19,322 nucleotides of DNA from NCBI GenBank assembly GCA_910584035.1, contig CAJTZR010000028.1, forward strand, positions 1 to 19,322, given 5' to 3'. The notes below the pieces were generated by a model. It ran no database searches. It had not been told where the DNA came from and saw only the letters and a list, made by a program, of their open reading frames with translations. A program made the translations under genes and the position numbers. Shown one piece after another: positions 7,652-16,701 of this stretch (its first letter is position 1; each line of letters begins with the position of its first letter). Origin of the DNA: an uncultured Christensenella sp. (GTDB lineage: Bacteria > Bacillota > Clostridia > Christensenellales > UBA3700).

Positions 7652-10600
7652 TTACACCTTAGCAATATACAAAGTTACATTATCACCATTGATATTCCAA
7701 TCTTTTGTATATCCTTTTATCTCTTTGTTAACAATGCTATCTGCAAGCACATCTGCCAAAATACTGCTATCCTCTGCAAGTACTTTTTCAGCTAAACCAC
7801 TAGCAACATAACCAATATTGATATGGTCTGTTACCTCAAAACCAGCCTCTTTACGCATTGTTTGTATTTTAGATACAAGCTCTCTTGCAACACCTTCACG
7901 AATCAACTCGTCAGTCAAATTAGTATCAATAGTTATAGTTATACCTTTGTCACTCTCGCTAAACATACCAGCTTTGCTTGTAGTGCTAATCAATAAATCC
8001 TCTTTTGCAAACTCAACATTGTTGCCGTCAATTACAGCAATATGTGTACCATTTTCCACATCGCTAACAACTTTGTTGCTATCACAACTTGCAAGGTATG
8101 CTTTTATTCCACCAAGTAATTTACCATACTTAGGTCCAATTGTCTTAAGTTGAGGTTTAATCTCATATCCCACAAAACTACTATTATCAGCAACAATTTG
8201 TGCCTTTTTGATATTTAGTTCTTTTGCAATAATGTCAAGCATTCCGTTATCTTTCAATTTCATATCTGCTTTGATATAAATGTTTGAAAGCGGTTGTCTA
8301 TTTTTCATATTTGATGCATTTCTTGCAGCTCTACCTAGCTCAACACTGCTTATAGCAAAACTCATATCTTTTTCCAAATCAATATCAATCAATGCCTTAT
8401 CCGCAACTGGGAAATCACACAAATGTACACTTTCTGGTGCATTTTTATCAAAAGTAATAACTAAATTTTGATAAATTGTTTCAGAAATGAATGGTACAAA
8501 TGGTGCAATAACTTTAGACAATGTAACCAAAGTAGTATGCAATGTAGTATATGCAGCCACTTTGTCCTCGCTCATATCGCTACCCCAAAATCTGTCACGA
8601 CATCTTCTAACATACCAGTTTGAAAGCTCATCAGTAAACTCACCAATTGCTCTTGATGACTCTGTAATCTTGTACTCGTTTAAATCATTATCAACTTCAG
8701 TAATCAAAGTTTGCAATTTTGACAATATCCATTTATCCATCAATGACAATTTGCATTTTTTGATATCATATTTTGTTGGGTCATACTTATCAATATTTGC
8801 ATATAGAACAAAGAAAGCATAAGTATTCCACAAAGTACCCATAAATTTCCTTTGTGCTTCGCTTACATTTTCCGCACTAAATCTTGATGGCAACCAAGGG
8901 CTTGAGCCTGTGTAGAAATACCATCTTACAGCATCTGCACCTTGTTTGTCAAGTACAGTCCAAGGGTCAACTACATTGCCTTTGTGCTTACTCATTTTGA
9001 TTCCGTCTTTATCGTTAACGTGTCCTAAAACTATGCAGTTTTTAAATGGAGCTTTGTCAAATAGCAATGTTGAAATTGCCTCCAATGTATAAAACCAACC
9101 TCTTGTTTGGTCAACTGCTTCACTAATAAAATCAGCTGGGAATTGTTTTTCAAAAATATCCTTGTTTTCAAACGGATAGTGCCATTGTGCAAAAGGCATA
9201 CTACCAGAGTCAAACCAGCAGTCCATAACTTCAGGAGTTCTGTGCATTGGTTTGCCGCACTTAGGACATTTGATAACAACTTCGTCAATGTAAGGTCTGT
9301 GAAGTTCGATATCTTTATCTAGACCGCCAAGTTCTTTAAGTTCTGCTTTAGAGCCGATAACGTGAGTTTCCCCGCAATCATCACATACCCAAATAGGTAG
9401 CGGTGTACCCCAATATCTCTCTCTTGAAATTCCCCAGTCAATTACATTTTCCAAGAAATTGCCCATTCTACCAGTACCGATAGTAGGTGGCAACCAATTT
9501 ACGCTTGCGTTGTTTTTAAGCAAGCTATCACGAACAGCAGTCATTTTGATAAACCAACTCGACCTTGCATAATACAAAAGCGGTGTATCACATCTCCAAC
9601 AGAATGGATAGCTGTGTTCATACATTAATTCCTTAAATAAAAGTCCCCTTGATTTTAGGTTTGCAATAACGGCTTTGTCGCCTTCTTTACAAAATACGCC
9701 TGCAAAATCCGCACCGCACTCTTCTGTAAACTTGCCGTCAGTACCAACCATTTGAAGGAATGGTAAATTGTATTTTCTACCGACATTGGCATCGTCTTCA
9801 CCAAAAGCAGGAGCAATGTGTACAATACCTGAACCATCTGTCAATGTAACATAATTATCACAAGTTACATAATAAGCCTTTTGCTTAGTATTATTCAAGT
9901 TAAATAATGGCTCGTACTCAACTCCCTCATACTCTATACCTTTTTTGCACTCAAGTATGTCATAGTCCTCAAATAAAGTGCTAACTAAAGCTTCAGCCAT
10001 TACAATAATTTCGTCATTTGCTTTTATCTTAACATAATTTTCATTAGGATTCATACACAATGCTACATTGGAAAATAATGTCCAAGGTGTAGTTGTCCAA
10101 GCAAGAAAATACGCATTTTTCTCGTCCTTAATCGCAAACTTAACAAAAATTGATTTTTCCTTAACATCTTTATAGCCTTGTGCAACCTCGTGTGAAGACA
10201 AAGCAGTTCCACAACGTGGGCAGTATGGCACAATTTTGTGACCTTTATACAACAAACCTTTGTCTGCAATTTGTTTTACAGCCCACCAAATAGATTCAAT
10301 ATAATTGTCATTGTAAGTTATGTAAGGCTCGTCCATATCAACCCAGTATCCTACACGGCTTGACATTTTCTCCCACTCGCCTTTATATTTCCAAACACTT
10401 TCTTTGCATTTTTTAATAAATGGCTCAATACCATAATTTTCAATTTCTTTCTTGCCGTCAATACCAAGCATTTTTTCAACTTCCAACTCAACTGGCAAGC
10501 CGTGAGTATCCCAACCAGCTTTACGCAAAACCTTATACCCTTTCATAGTCTTATAACGTGGGATAATGTCTTTCATAACCCTTGTTAAAATATGACCGAT

Positions 10601-10765
10601 ATGTGGTTTACCATTTGCTGTTGGTGGACCATCAAAGAAAGTAAAATATGGTTTTCCATCATTTTTACTTACACTCTTCTCAAAAATTTTATTCTCATTC
10701 CAAAACTCAATTACTTCCTTTTCACGAGAACAAAAATCCATACTTGAATCAACTTTCTTGTACAT
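7652..10765 (-). CDS. ileS: Isoleucyl-tRNA synthetase, probable IleRS2 type
   Basis: Charges tRNA-Ile with isoleucine and edits valine. The 1037 residues are complete. The class I HIGH motif is in GPPTANGKPHIGH (46-58), and the KMSKS loop reads KMSKH (590-594). The CP1 editing domain carries WTTTPWTL (about 223-230) and DGSGIVHIAPAFGEDD (about 310-325). Two Cys4 zinc ribbons can be inferred from C182/C185 with C389/C392 and C461/C464 with C500/C503. The motif wording (GPPTANGKPHIGH, not GPPYANG), the length and the lack of a C-terminal Cys4 finger fit the eukaryote-like IleRS2 group; that subtype call is inference. ATG is preceded by AGGAGC. A good promoter lies about 170 nt upstream, with a terminator-like hairpin in the leader but no T-box. 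Stop codon and methyltransferase start are separated by one nucleotide. Confidence 0.97.
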   Translation of the reverse strand: MYKKVDSSMDFCSREKEVIEFWNENKIFEKSVSKNDGKPYFTFFDGPPTANGKPHIGHILTRVMKDIIPRYKTMKGYKVLRKAGWDTHGLPVELEVEKMLGIDGKKEIENYGIEPFIKKCKESVWKYKGEWEKMSSRVGYWVDMDEPYITYNDNYIESIWWAVKQIADKGLLYKGHKIVPYCPRCGTALSSHEVAQGYKDVKEKSIFVKFAIKDEKNAYFLAWTTTPWTLFSNVALCMNPNENYVKIKANDEIIVMAEALVSTLFEDYDILECKKGIEYEGVEYEPLFNLNNTKQKAYYVTCDNYVTLTDGSGIVHIAPAFGEDDANVGRKYNLPFLQMVGTDGKFTEECGADFAGVFCKEGDKAVIANLKSRGLLFKELMYEHSYPFCWRCDTPLLYYARSSWFIKMTAVRDSLLKNNASVNWLPPTIGTGRMGNFLENVIDWGISRERYWGTPLPIWVCDDCGETHVIGSKAELKELGGLDKDIELHRPYIDEVVIKCPKCGKPMHRTPEVMDCWFDSGSMPFAQWHYPFENKDIFEKQFPADFISEAVDQTRGWFYTLEAISTLLFDKAPFKNCIVLGHVNDKDGIKMSKHKGNVVDPWTVLDKQGADAVRWYFYTGSSPWLPSRFSAENVSEAQRKFMGTLWNTYAFFVLYANIDKYDPTKYDIKKCKLSLMDKWILSKLQTLITEVDNDLNEYKITESSRAIGEFTDELSNWYVRRCRDRFWGSDMSEDKVAAYTTLHTTLVTLSKVIAPFVPFISETIYQNLVITFDKNAPESVHLCDFPVADKALIDIDLEKDMSFAISSVELGRAARNASNMKNRQPLSNIYIKADMKLKDNGMLDIIAKELNIKKAQIVADNSSFVGYEIKPQLKTIGPKYGKLLGGIKAYLASCDSNKVVSDVENGTHIAVIDGNNVEFAKEDLLISTTSKAGMFSESDKGITITIDTNLTDELIREGVARELVSKIQTMRKEAGFEVTDHINIGYVASGLAEKVLAEDSSILADVLADSIVNKEIKGYTKDWNINGDNVTLYIAKV

Positions 10766-10871
10766 AATACGCTCCTATATACTTACAAACATTTCAGTCT
10801 TATACCAAATTGTTTATATTAATTTTTGCAAAACATCTAAGCTATCTTAAGCCATTTTTCAAACAAATATC

Positions 10872-10908
10872 AAAAAATAAAAAAATTGCTTAAAACTAAA
10901 ACTTAAGC
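10872..10908 (-). terminator. Terminator-like hairpin inside the ileS leader (possible attenuator)
   Basis: Minus strand: GCTTAA / TTAAGC stem (10888-10893 with 10903-10908), 9-nt loop, then AATTTTTTTATTTTTT (10872-10887). It lies between the predicted ileS start site and the gene. A second GGCTTAAG copy further down the leader (about 10846-10853) could pair with TTAAGC and offer an alternative fold. The stem is short, so the call is tentative. Confidence 0.4.
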
Positions 10909-10929
10909 CTTATTAATTTTAATTATTAT

Positions 10930-10958
10930 ATTTTACACGATATAAAAAAATTTGTCAA
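10930..10958 (-). promoter_or_regulatory. Promoter of ileS and the downstream methyltransferase gene
   Basis: Minus strand: consensus -35 TTGACA (10953-10958), exactly 17 nt, then TAAAAT (10930-10935). Predicted start is near 10923, giving an about 157-nt leader before ileS. The -35 box overlaps one arm of an 8-bp inverted repeat, ATTTGTCA (10950-10957) with TGACAAAT (10985-10992). Confidence 0.6.
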
Positions 10959-11572
10959 GCAAGCACACTAAATTTGTAGGCTACTGACAAATATTTTTAT
11001 AATATATATGCTTTATACCTCAAAATTCACTTGACAATCACAAAAATTAATAAAATTCAAGCTATATTTGACAATATTCAATCAAAAAACACAAGTTTTC
11101 CACTAAAGCAAACACAGGCTAGATAAATTACTACACTTTCAATTTAATTTTAACATCAAATATTTCACTTTCTTGACTTTCATTTTATACTCAAAACAAT
11201 CAAAATATATAAAGATATGCTAATTGTACCAAGTAAAATCAAAATACTTCTTACATTTTAACCTCTCTAGCATAATGTACTAGATATTTTTTATAACTTA
11301 CAAAACAAACTCCAACTTTTTATAAAAGTCACATAAATAACAAAATTATAAAAGCATTAATCATAGTTAGTACAAATGCACAAACCAAAATAGTTTTACT
11401 AAGTTTTAATTTTCATAAAATCTAAAATACACAAGATGTTTTAATGGTATCATAAACACTAACACTTTAATGTTCCATAAGTACGCTTTCAATCTCAAAA
11501 GTTCTATTCTATAACCACTTGACTTAATCAAACAAAAAATGTTTTTCACTTATTTTTATCACAATAAAGCAA

Positions 11573-12631
11573 TTAATTTTGACTATTATTATGTTTGGCT
11601 TGAGCCTTTTTATTCCGCTCATTTAGTTTTGCTAACAATTCCAACTTATGGCGTTTCTCTTTTTCCTTATTGTACTGCTCAAGGATAGCCTTGTCGTCAT
11701 AAGTCAAAATCTCCAAATCACCAAGCATATCAATAAAATCAGCCATACTGACTACTTCTCCTTTGTAATTCCATTCCTCTGGCATATCACCTACATAGTA
11801 ATCGCAATTATTTACAAAATTTACAACTTTTGCACCAAGTTCCGCAAGCCTATTCAGTACTGCTCTTGTAAGATTAATATCTTCTATCATAGCATCACGA
11901 TTTAAAAAAATCTTTTTATGATACAAGGAATTACTCTTGTCAATCACATTCTCATCAATAACTTTTGGCTCAAACATAGATAAAATTCTGCGTTTAGAAT
12001 TTTTACTTGTGAGCGATGGTGCTTGCGACATACATTTTGAAGATACAAAATTTGTAATGCTACCACCCTCGTTCATACCAATAGTTGCCTCATACGCTGC
12101 CATTAATTGCTCAAATGTAAGTCCCTCTTTTTCGCAAATATACTTTAATGTCAAAAGAGAAAGTTTAGCGTCCTCGTCTGCTCTATGATGATTAAACTCA
12201 ACCCCAATCTCCTCAGCAATCTTATCCAAGCTACAAATAGTTGACATATTTTTGTAAATGCTAAACAAAATTTGTGTATCAACAAAACAAAAATCAAACG
12301 GCTTAAGTGTATTGATTTTACAAGCTGCATTAATTCCAACAATGTCATTATGTATAGCGTGACCAAGCACAACACAATCACATTTTTGCAAAATAGTACC
12401 GATTTTTGAATAGTTTTCCACAAAAGATGGTGAAGAATAATAAACTTTCAAAGGGTAAGCTAGCTTTACTCTATAGTAAGCGATATTCACTTTACTAATT
12501 GGTCTTATCAATATATTTTTTTGTTCTTTTATGTTAAAATTCTCATCACCTATACAGTAACCGAATTCGCAAATATTACCGCTCGAAAAATATCCGTCAG
12601 TACTTTCTAAATCAAAAGCTACAAATTGCAT
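11573..12631 (-). CDS. DnaQ-like 3'-5' exonuclease (DEDDh) with a possible C-terminal BRCT-like region
   Basis: Exonuclease of the DNA polymerase III epsilon / RNase T family. The DEDDh catalytic set is visible: Asp7 and Glu9 (FDLEST), Asp96 (HAIHNDI), His149 and Asp154 (HHRADEDA), so activity is expected. The nuclease fills about residues 1-175. A polar linker (about 190-235) leads to a block (about 238-282, KKIFLNRD...LAELGAKVVNF...CDYYVGD) that loosely resembles a BRCT fold; that is a guess from pattern. The C-terminus (about 310-352) is a Lys/Glu/Asn-rich probable helix. The 352-residue length is longer than a bare DnaQ subunit. Its ATG overlaps the beta-galactosidase stop (TAATG), with no strong ribosome binding site of its own, so it is probably translated by reinitiation. 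A proofreading subunit role is less likely than a repair or RNA-processing nuclease. Confidence 0.86.
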   Translation of the reverse strand: MQFVAFDLESTDGYFSSGNICEFGYCIGDENFNIKEQKNILIRPISKVNIAYYRVKLAYPLKVYYSSPSFVENYSKIGTILQKCDCVVLGHAIHNDIVGINAACKINTLKPFDFCFVDTQILFSIYKNMSTICSLDKIAEEIGVEFNHHRADEDAKLSLLTLKYICEKEGLTFEQLMAAYEATIGMNEGGSITNFVSSKCMSQAPSLTSKNSKRRILSMFEPKVIDENVIDKSNSLYHKKIFLNRDAMIEDINLTRAVLNRLAELGAKVVNFVNNCDYYVGDMPEEWNYKGEVVSMADFIDMLGDLEILTYDDKAILEQYNKEKEKRHKLELLAKLNERNKKAQAKHNNSQN

Positions 12632-15600
12632 TAGTTATTCTCTGCCCCCTTTAAAGGTCTTATTACAAATGAGAATTTAAAAGGATTTTCTGGACTTAAA
12701 ATATGCTTGAATTCGTCTCTAGTATCTGGTCCGCAACTATTAGAACCTACTCCACGAACAAAGCCGTCAATGCTTACATTATTTAATTCCATAAACTTAA
12801 CATCCTCTAGATGTTTTGCAGCTATCAAATTATCATCTGTTGTTGTTTTTACATTAAAATTGAATGGTTTATCCTCTGCCAAAAACTCAAGTCCCATACC
12901 ATTACTATTAGTTACTCTCGCCCAACGCACACCACATCTATTACCAGACTCTTGCGGTTTTATGTATGGCTCAAGCATATGTTGACTATCTGTTTTGAAT
13001 ATACCAAGCTTTGCTTGATTCAAAAAGTCTGGATAATTTTCCACATTACCATAACCATAATATTCAATATTCTTAAAGTCTTTTGCCATTTCTAAACTAT
13101 AACCAATCTTAGGCAAATCGTACTTTCCTTCCAAAGAGATAAACTCGCCCTCTACTTTTACCTCACCTTTGCTACCAAAAGTATAAGTTGTGTTATAAGT
13201 AATAACTACTTGACCTTTTGCAAGCATATTGTGAGTAGTTTTAATAACGCTTTCTTTTTCATTATAGCTTATTTTTTCAAGTTGAATATTTAACTTATCT
13301 AATCCGTCTTTTACCCACTTTTTAGCTACATATTGATAGTTGTCAATAGGTGCAGCAAATACATTACCAACAAGTCCAGTTTTTCCGTCTGCCCTAAGAG
13401 GTTTATAATTTAAAACTTGCTTTCCGTCTATCTTATAACTTGTTATCAAACCGCTAAGCAAATTAACAACAACCACTCCGCCGTCAAAACTAATTCGCAA
13501 ATTTTCACCGCTATTTATTGTGCTTGTTCCCAATTTAATATCGATTTTCGGAATGTTTTCGTTAATAACCAAACAATCCTCACCTAAAACTCGCCCCGTC
13601 TTTTTACAAATATAAGTCATTTGCAAACAGCTATCTTTTCCACGATTTTGCACTATCTCTTTTGGCATTCTCACAAAACCTTTTGCACCTATAATAGTTG
13701 AAATTTTACCTTCCACTATAGGTGTTCCGTTTTCGCAAACTGCCCATTTTATATCAATATTCTCTGTAGATAAAAAGTCTTGTCTGTTACAAATAATTAC
13801 ATTATCCTCATCTTTATAAGTCCTTATTGGGCTGTAAACATTTTTCATACACAAAGCACCAGTATGTGGTCTGCCGTCTGGATACAATAATCCATCCACG
13901 CAGAAATTGCCATCGTGTTTTTTCTCACCGTGGTCACCGCCATAAGTATACAAATACTTCGCTCCTACCTCAGTATGCTTAACTATATGGTCACGCCATT
14001 CCCAAATCAAACCACCAAGCAAGCTGTCTTTTTTATACCATTTATTCCAATAATAGTCTAAATCACCTGGTCCAACACCCATTGCGTGAGCATATTCACA
14101 CAACATATAAGGCTTGTCATAATACTTTAAAGGTAACTTATCCTCTAAATAGTCTTGGAATTTTTTAGGTGCAGAATACATTTCTGAAACAACATCATAA
14201 GCAAATCGTCTAGTACGTATAACTCCCTCATAATGAATTGGAATATTACTCAACTTTTTTAATTGTTTATAGCAATAGTCTTGGCACTTATAGCCATATG
14301 ACTCATTACCTAAAGACCACATAAGTACTGCTACAGAGTTTTTATCACGCTCATACATTCTTCTAACTCTATCCCACATATGGTTTTTCCACTTTAATTT
14401 ATGGCTTATAGAACGTGGACGCCACATATCACCGCCCACTACTCCGTGAGTTTCAATATCTGCTTCAAGTATCATATATAAACCATAATGTTCGCACATC
14501 ATAACAAAAACTGGGTCTGGCGGATAATGTGAGGTACGAACGCTGTTTACATTGAATTCCTTCATACTCTCAATATCACGTTTGTAGTCCTCTACAGACA
14601 TATAATATCCGTGTAACTCGTTTGAATCGTGGTGATTTACACCCCTTAATTTAATTGCAACACCATTATAATACAAAACATTACTACGAATTTTTATATC
14701 CCTCAAACCAAAGTCACGCCTCATACACATTGCTGTACCTTTGTTATCAATCAGCTGAATTTCCAAAGTGTATAGTTCAGGTGTCTCTGGTGTCCACTCA
14801 ACAGCATTATCCAAAATGTACCTTATCTTTTCACCGCTGTTTGTAGTAATTGTATGCAAAACATTGTCACCATACTTGATAGTGTAAATCAAACTATACA
14901 AACTGCCAACAATGTCTGCCCATATATAAAGCTCATACCTACCCTTAGATAATTGCTTTGGCTCAATTGTAAAATCTTTGATATATGTAGCTGTGTAATG
15001 AGTTAAATATACATCACGGAAAATACCGCTATTTCTAAACATATCTTGACACTCAAGATATGAGCCGTTACACCACTTATAGACTAAACAAATAATTTCA
15101 TTTTCACCATTTTGCAAATATTGTGAAACGTTAAACTCTGCTTGATTATGTGAACCTTCACTATATCCCACAAATTCACCATTTATGTATAGTTCCAAGC
15201 AAGATGATACACCTTGAAAAGTAATGACCTCATTTGGAGCAACCTTTTCAAGATTAATTACCTTGTGAAATAAAAACACTGGTGTATCTTTAGGAACATT
15301 AGGCAAATTTGGTTTAAATTCGTACTTTTGATTTACATAACAAGGTGGCTCAATTCCTTGATATTGTACACAACCAGGTACTGCTACTTTTACAAATTTG
15401 TATGCGTTAGCTTGCACATTGAACTCTTCCTCCAATTCTGTGCAATTTTTATAGTATAACATATTCCAATTACCATTCAGAATAGTTACCATATCACTAT
15501 TATATCTTTCGTGCATATAATCAGTTGCATACATTTTATCCAAACTACCAAAAGGTATGTAATAACTTCTTGGACGCATTTTATTAACTTCAAATACTTC

Positions 15601-15639
15601 AAATTTATTAAAATATTCTTGCTTAAATTTGTATATCAT
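12631..15639 (-). CDS. lacZ: Beta-galactosidase, glycoside hydrolase family 2
   Basis: Hydrolyses beta-galactosides such as lactose. The 1002 residues match LacZ-type enzymes (about 1020). Domains in order: jelly-roll sugar-binding (about 45-220, ending in FRNSGIFRDVY), Ig-like (about 220-315), TIM barrel (about 316-605), a second Ig-like domain (about 620-710) and the Bgal-small-chain-like sandwich (about 705-1000). The acid/base Glu446 (WSLGNES) and nucleophile Glu515 (MLCEYAHAMG) are present. Late conserved blocks are recognisable but altered: FAAPIDN in place of the usual RAPTDND, and YGYGNVENYPD for YGRGPxENYPD. There is no signal peptide, so it is cytoplasmic. The ATG follows GAGGTAATT. 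A TTGTTT/TATAAT promoter lies just upstream. The stop overlaps the start of the exonuclease gene. No transporter or lac regulator is nearby, so the exact substrate is open. Confidence 0.95.
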   Translation of the reverse strand: MIYKFKQEYFNKFEVFEVNKMRPRSYYIPFGSLDKMYATDYMHERYNSDMVTILNGNWNMLYYKNCTELEEEFNVQANAYKFVKVAVPGCVQYQGIEPPCYVNQKYEFKPNLPNVPKDTPVFLFHKVINLEKVAPNEVITFQGVSSCLELYINGEFVGYSEGSHNQAEFNVSQYLQNGENEIICLVYKWCNGSYLECQDMFRNSGIFRDVYLTHYTATYIKDFTIEPKQLSKGRYELYIWADIVGSLYSLIYTIKYGDNVLHTITTNSGEKIRYILDNAVEWTPETPELYTLEIQLIDNKGTAMCMRRDFGLRDIKIRSNVLYYNGVAIKLRGVNHHDSNELHGYYMSVEDYKRDIESMKEFNVNSVRTSHYPPDPVFVMMCEHYGLYMILEADIETHGVVGGDMWRPRSISHKLKWKNHMWDRVRRMYERDKNSVAVLMWSLGNESYGYKCQDYCYKQLKKLSNIPIHYEGVIRTRRFAYDVVSEMYSAPKKFQDYLEDKLPLKYYDKPYMLCEYAHAMGVGPGDLDYYWNKWYKKDSLLGGLIWEWRDHIVKHTEVGAKYLYTYGGDHGEKKHDGNFCVDGLLYPDGRPHTGALCMKNVYSPIRTYKDEDNVIICNRQDFLSTENIDIKWAVCENGTPIVEGKISTIIGAKGFVRMPKEIVQNRGKDSCLQMTYICKKTGRVLGEDCLVINENIPKIDIKLGTSTINSGENLRISFDGGVVVVNLLSGLITSYKIDGKQVLNYKPLRADGKTGLVGNVFAAPIDNYQYVAKKWVKDGLDKLNIQLEKISYNEKESVIKTTHNMLAKGQVVITYNTTYTFGSKGEVKVEGEFISLEGKYDLPKIGYSLEMAKDFKNIEYYGYGNVENYPDFLNQAKLGIFKTDSQHMLEPYIKPQESGNRCGVRWARVTNSNGMGLEFLAEDKPFNFNVKTTTDDNLIAAKHLEDVKFMELNNVSIDGFVRGVGSNSCGPDTRDEFKHILSPENPFKFSFVIRPLKGAENN

Positions 15640-15677
15640 AATTACCTCAGCGTAATAAATTTTGGATTATCTTAATA

Positions 15678-15706
15678 ATTATAACATATAATATATAAAA
15701 AAACAA
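15678..15706 (-). promoter_or_regulatory. Promoter of the beta-galactosidase/exonuclease operon
   Basis: Minus strand: TTGTTT (15701-15706), 17-nt spacer, consensus TATAAT (15678-15683). The start would be near 15671, leaving a leader of about 32 nt that holds the GAGG ribosome binding site. No obvious operator or cre-like site is seen. Confidence 0.55.
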
Positions 15707-15888
15707 TAGTAAAAACTCAATTATTTGTGATTTGTCAAACGCTTTTTAAAAATATTGATATCACTCTTTACTATACCCATACATTTTTTATAATTTATTT
15801 TGCCGTCTTTTACCCTAACAACTTAGTAACAACTTTGATATGTTCCTCTATTAATTACAACTATTATAAATGCCACATTAAAATTAAC

Positions 15889-16260
15889 TTAATATTTAAT
15901 AATTGCACCAAATGGAAACAAACAAACCTTACAAACTTTTACCCATTGCCATATAAGTGGTATACCAAATAAAGTTAAAATGTGCAAAGTAATAGATATC
16001 ACCGCATACGGAATTACAAACCACCCTACAAGCAACAACCACAACAAATTTAAAGGTAGATATTTTTCAAAATATACACCTACCCTCTTGTTTGTTGGCT
16101 TAAAACACAGCCAACCGATTTTAAAGCAATTAACAGCCAAAGGATAACCAACAATAGTGCAAGTTAGTACAATGCCTAGCAAAAACCAAAAACCAGCGAG
16201 CAATACTCCACCCAACAATTTCCAAATAAAATTGCCTATAAATGACACAACATATTTCAT
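15889..16260 (-). CDS. YccF-domain inner-membrane protein
   Basis: A 123-residue, very hydrophobic protein with three to four membrane segments (about residues 8-20, 20-45, 68-90 and 90-105). The two repeated blocks typical of the YccF domain (PF03733) are visible: FWFLLGIVLTCTIVGYPLAVNCFKIG and VISITLHILTLFGIPLIWQWVKVCKVCLFPFG. The length fits this family of unknown molecular function. No Shine-Dalgarno sequence precedes the ATG; instead a TATAAT at 16278-16283 lies only about 18 nt upstream, so the message may have an extremely short leader. It is 249 nt upstream of the beta-galactosidase gene, which has its own promoter, so the two are probably separate units. The gene is intact. Confidence 0.85.
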   Translation of the reverse strand: MKYVVSFIGNFIWKLLGGVLLAGFWFLLGIVLTCTIVGYPLAVNCFKIGWLCFKPTNKRVGVYFEKYLPLNLLWLLLVGWFVIPYAVISITLHILTLFGIPLIWQWVKVCKVCLFPFGAIIKY

Positions 16261-16277
16261 ATATTTAGTTTGCGAAA

Positions 16278-16283
16278 ATTATA
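16278..16283 (-). promoter_or_regulatory. Candidate -10 box of the YccF gene
   Basis: A consensus TATAAT on the minus strand lies about 18 nt before the ATG. No good -35 is present at 17 nt (T-rich only; TTGTTG is 12 nt away). If used, the leader would be about 11 nt and lack a ribosome binding site. Confidence 0.35.
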
Positions 16284-16354
16284 ACATTGTATTCGCAACA
16301 AAAAAATTAATTAATATATGCAAAATTGTTAAATTAGCTTTTTATAGTCATTCC

Positions 16355-16588
16355 TTATCCTTCAAATTGATTACAAAAAATGCATTTTATAATTAAATAC
16401 AAAATACCTCCTCAATAAGTGATGGCAATCATACTTACAAGCCTAACAAAAGTATATCCATACTCGTTCTCTATTTTTATAAAGTCATTTCAATCAAAAA
16501 CACACACAACCAACTGAAAATCGGTATTAATTTTAATTTTTAGTCAATAAGCATAACAATTTTGGTTGTAAATACTACTTGAAAATTT
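16355..16588 (-). pseudogene. Possible decayed coding frame with three in-frame TGA codons
   Basis: On the minus strand 78 codons (16588 down to the TAA at 16355-16357) are free of TAA and TAG but hold TGA at codons 15, 33 and 59. The middle part (about codons 34-58, NDFIKIENEYGYTFVRLVSM) looks protein-like. A good AGGAGG sits right after the third TGA, near 16405, with only a 14-codon TTG frame behind it. It may be the fossil of a gene, or chance. Confidence 0.2.
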
Positions 16589-16701
16589 TTATAAACTATT
16601 ATACTCATACACCACAAAATCATTTTGCAAACACATAACAAATAGCCATATTAGGAGTCTTTTGCAATAGTAAACATTTATTTAATTTGAATTGAACTTA
16701 A

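Larger units (their letters stand above)
10766..11572. other. 807-bp gene-free interval between the exonuclease and ileS
   Basis: No reading frame of useful length is seen on either strand. It contains the ileS promoter and leader near 10770-10960. Around 11329-11416 the minus strand shows a short hydrophobic, signal-peptide-like run (see findings) without a usable start. No clear terminator was found for the beta-galactosidase/exonuclease transcript. Confidence 0.6.

Noticed and set aside
7651..7665. Longer N-terminus for the methyltransferase starting inside ileS
   Set aside because: The first codon there is ATA; the ATG at 7648-7650 has a ribosome binding site and begins right after the ileS stop.
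7818..9322. Several plus-strand frames opposite ileS
   Set aside because: They are antisense to a clearly conserved synthetase and show no family motif.
10950..10992. ATTTGTCA/TGACAAAT as a site of the same regulator as the 18024 palindromes
   Set aside because: Only the TGTCA/TGACA ends match; the spacing is different and the GTATAC centre is missing.
10766..11000. T-box riboswitch before ileS
   Set aside because: No T-box core sequence on the minus strand and the leader is too short; only a simple hairpin is seen.
15727..15972. Plus-strand 81-codon frame
   Set aside because: It overlaps the end of the YccF gene, has no ribosome binding site, and its Tyr/Asn/Ile-rich composition is what AT-rich antisense DNA gives.
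16355..16588. TGA reassigned to an amino acid in this organism
   Set aside because: All eleven genes are intact with TGG for Trp and contain no internal TGA.
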